Assembly: GCA_013044385.1 (NCBI GenBank)
Contig: JABEUN010000030.1
Span: 1-33,161 of the forward strand
Source of the DNA: Acidimicrobiaceae bacterium
GTDB taxonomy: Bacteria; Actinomycetota; Acidimicrobiia; Acidimicrobiales; Acidimicrobiaceae
Length of the DNA: 33,161 bases
Direction of reading: 5' to 3'
Below are positions 31,804 through 33,161 of the stretch, one piece after another. The stretch's first letter is position 1. The number at the start of each line of letters is the position of its first letter. A model generated the notes under the pieces. The model was not told where the DNA came from. It saw nothing but the letters and a program-made list of their open reading frames with translations, and ran no database searches. Both the position numbers and the translations under genes were made by a program.

Positions 31804-33161
31804 ATGGGTTCATACTTTGAGACAGTCAATCGGATCTTTCGAAATGACGCCGTTCCAGCGCTTGCCGAATATGTGTCTATCCGCTGTCTATCTCCGTCCT
31901 TCCAAGCTGACTGGAGCGACTTGGGCGAGATAGATCGAGCTGTCGAGCTGATTGAGACTTGGGCTCGGCAGCGTAAAATCCCTGGCTTGTCGACCAGAGT
32001 TTCGAGGATCCCGAATAGAACGCCGGCATTGGTGGTGACCATTCCTGGAACCCAGACCACCTCCGGATCGGTGTTGCTCTACGGACACCTGGACAAACAG
32101 CCAGCATCAGCTCCATGGCCGATAGCGGGAGACCCATTTGTGGCGACCTTCGTCGGTGATCTAATTTACGGTCGAGGTGTTGCAGATGACGGTTACTCCT
32201 GCTTCGCTGCTTTGTCTGCCATCGAGGCACTAGCGAGCCTGGGGGTTCCTTATCCAAGGTGCACGGTGGTGATTGAGGCGAGTGAGGAGAGTGGAAGTCC
32301 TGATCTTGATGCCCACTTGGATGCTTTAGCAGCCGAGATCGCTGATACGTCGGTTGTTATCTGTCTCGACTCGGGCGGACTTGATTTCGAGCGTTTGTGG
32401 GTAACGACCTCACTCAGGGGCAATCTGGTTATTAATGTCGACGTAAAGGTGCTTGATCACGGGGTGCACTCCGGGTCCGCTGGCGGAGTCGTACCGTCGT
32501 CGTTCAGGATTCTTCGGTCCCTGTTAGCTAGGATCGAAGATGCCACAACAGGTGAGATCCTTCCGCAATTTCTACGCGCTGAAATTCCAGAGTTGCACTT
32601 GAATAGGGCCAAAATGCTTGACCAAGAGCTCGGAGACCCACTGAGTAGGGTGTTCCCAACAGTAGCGAATCTCGAACTCATGGGATCGTCAGGATCCGAG
32701 CGGATTCTCAACCAGACGTGGCGTGCGTCGCTCGCTGTAACGGGGATTGAAGGAATACCTGACATTCAGAGTGCTGGGAATGTGCTCAGGTCTCACACAG
32801 TTGCCAAGCTTTCGTTGCGAATTCCTCCCAACGTGGATGCCCAATTGGCTCAGAAGGAATTAATAGATCTGTTGAAATCTGATCCTCCATCGGCTGCATC
32901 AGTGACGGTGGCAGGGGAAGGATCTGCTCCGGCCCAGGGCTGGGTCGCAGCCGATCTGACGGAGCCAATTGCAGAAGCGCTCGATGTTGCTTCACTCGAG
33001 ATCTTCGGAAAGCCTGCAGGATTCTGTGGCGAAGGTGGCTCAATTCCATTCCTTGCAGCCCTAGGTGCACGCTTTCCCGAAGCCCAGGTCATTGCAACCG
33101 GTGCATTGGGACCCGGGTCTAACCATCACGGACCGGATGAATCGCTTAGTCTGACTTCTGC
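31804..33161 (+). CDS. M20-family metallopeptidase/amidohydrolase (partial, runs off the right edge)
   Basis: Open from ATG 31804 to the window end, 452 residues visible, with a TAG in frame just upstream, so 31804 is the earliest start. Two-zinc M20 site: His95 and Asp97 in LYGHLDKQP, Asp128 in GRGVADDGYS, catalytic Glu161 and metal Glu162 in IEASEESGSP, Asp189 in CLDSGG, and a C-terminal His in GPGSNHHGPDE (441/442). A dimerisation insert lies between about 205 and 350. It resembles CNDP-type dipeptidases and N-acyl-amino-acid hydrolases, which cut dipeptides or N-acyl/aroyl amino acids. It is close to, but in a separate transcription unit from, the gentisate operon. The true stop is outside the window, probably only a few residues away. 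Confidence 0.92.
   Translation, partial: MGSYFETVNRIFRNDAVPALAEYVSIRCLSPSFQADWSDLGEIDRAVELIETWARQRKIPGLSTRVSRIPNRTPALVVTIPGTQTTSGSVLLYGHLDKQPASAPWPIAGDPFVATFVGDLIYGRGVADDGYSCFAALSAIEALASLGVPYPRCTVVIEASEESGSPDLDAHLDALAAEIADTSVVICLDSGGLDFERLWVTTSLRGNLVINVDVKVLDHGVHSGSAGGVVPSSFRILRSLLARIEDATTGEILPQFLRAEIPELHLNRAKMLDQELGDPLSRVFPTVANLELMGSSGSERILNQTWRASLAVTGIEGIPDIQSAGNVLRSHTVAKLSLRIPPNVDAQLAQKELIDLLKSDPPSAASVTVAGEGSAPAQGWVAADLTEPIAEALDVASLEIFGKPAGFCGEGGSIPFLAALGARFPEAQVIATGALGPGSNHHGPDESLSLTS

Overview
The window is about 33 kb of bacterial chromosome of moderate GC content. No rRNA or tRNA gene, CRISPR array, phage module or intact insertion sequence was seen. An actinobacterium is the best fit, possibly one of the moderate-GC Acidimicrobiia. 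The main reason is a maleylpyruvate isomerase of the mycothiol-dependent type, because mycothiol is an actinobacterial thiol. Frequent GTG/TTG starts, four-base GTGA/ATGA gene overlaps and lipoprotein-type solute-binding proteins agree. The genus is an inference.

Left part (1-8.8 kb): the tail of a probable transporter, a BAAT-type acyl-CoA hydrolase-like alpha/beta hydrolase, and a very large cyclic-di-GMP enzyme (GAF-EAL-GAF-four PAS-GGDEF, with EAL unusually placed before GGDEF). These are followed by a minus-strand lipoprotein with a clear operator-like palindrome at its promoter, and a minus-strand SAM methyltransferase.

Stress and metal part (8.7-13 kb): a probable metal-transport membrane protein is translationally coupled to a Fur-family repressor gene, with tandem Fur-box-like repeats in front. 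A minus-strand GNAT acetyltransferase follows. Next is a minus-strand furA-katA operon (Fur/PerR-like regulator plus monofunctional haem catalase), preceded by a perfect 21-bp palindrome and followed by a hairpin terminator.

Signal and export part (13.1-16.9 kb): a tightly packed operon of an ABC ATPase, an ABC-2-type permease, a DesK/LiaS-like histidine kinase and a NarL/LuxR-type response regulator, a layout typical of antibiotic or envelope-stress sensing.

Two gene-poor stretches (16.9-18.1 and 18.9-20.0 kb) flank a lone lipoprotein gene that may be read from a leaderless mRNA.

Catabolic part (20-31.4 kb): a complete Liv-type (branched-chain amino acid family) ABC importer is followed by a convergent IclR regulator. 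Divergent from iclR runs a five-gene gentisate pathway: FAD hydroxylase, fumarylpyruvate hydrolase, gentisate 1,2-dioxygenase, mycothiol-dependent maleylpyruvate isomerase and a second FAD hydroxylase. Together they would import an aromatic compound, hydroxylate it to gentisate, open the ring to maleylpyruvate, isomerise that to fumarylpyruvate and split it to fumarate and pyruvate.

Right edge (31.4-33.2 kb): a very strong stem-loop sits between the gentisate operon and a convergent small ORF on the minus strand. An M20 metallopeptidase/amidohydrolase gene then runs off the end of the window.
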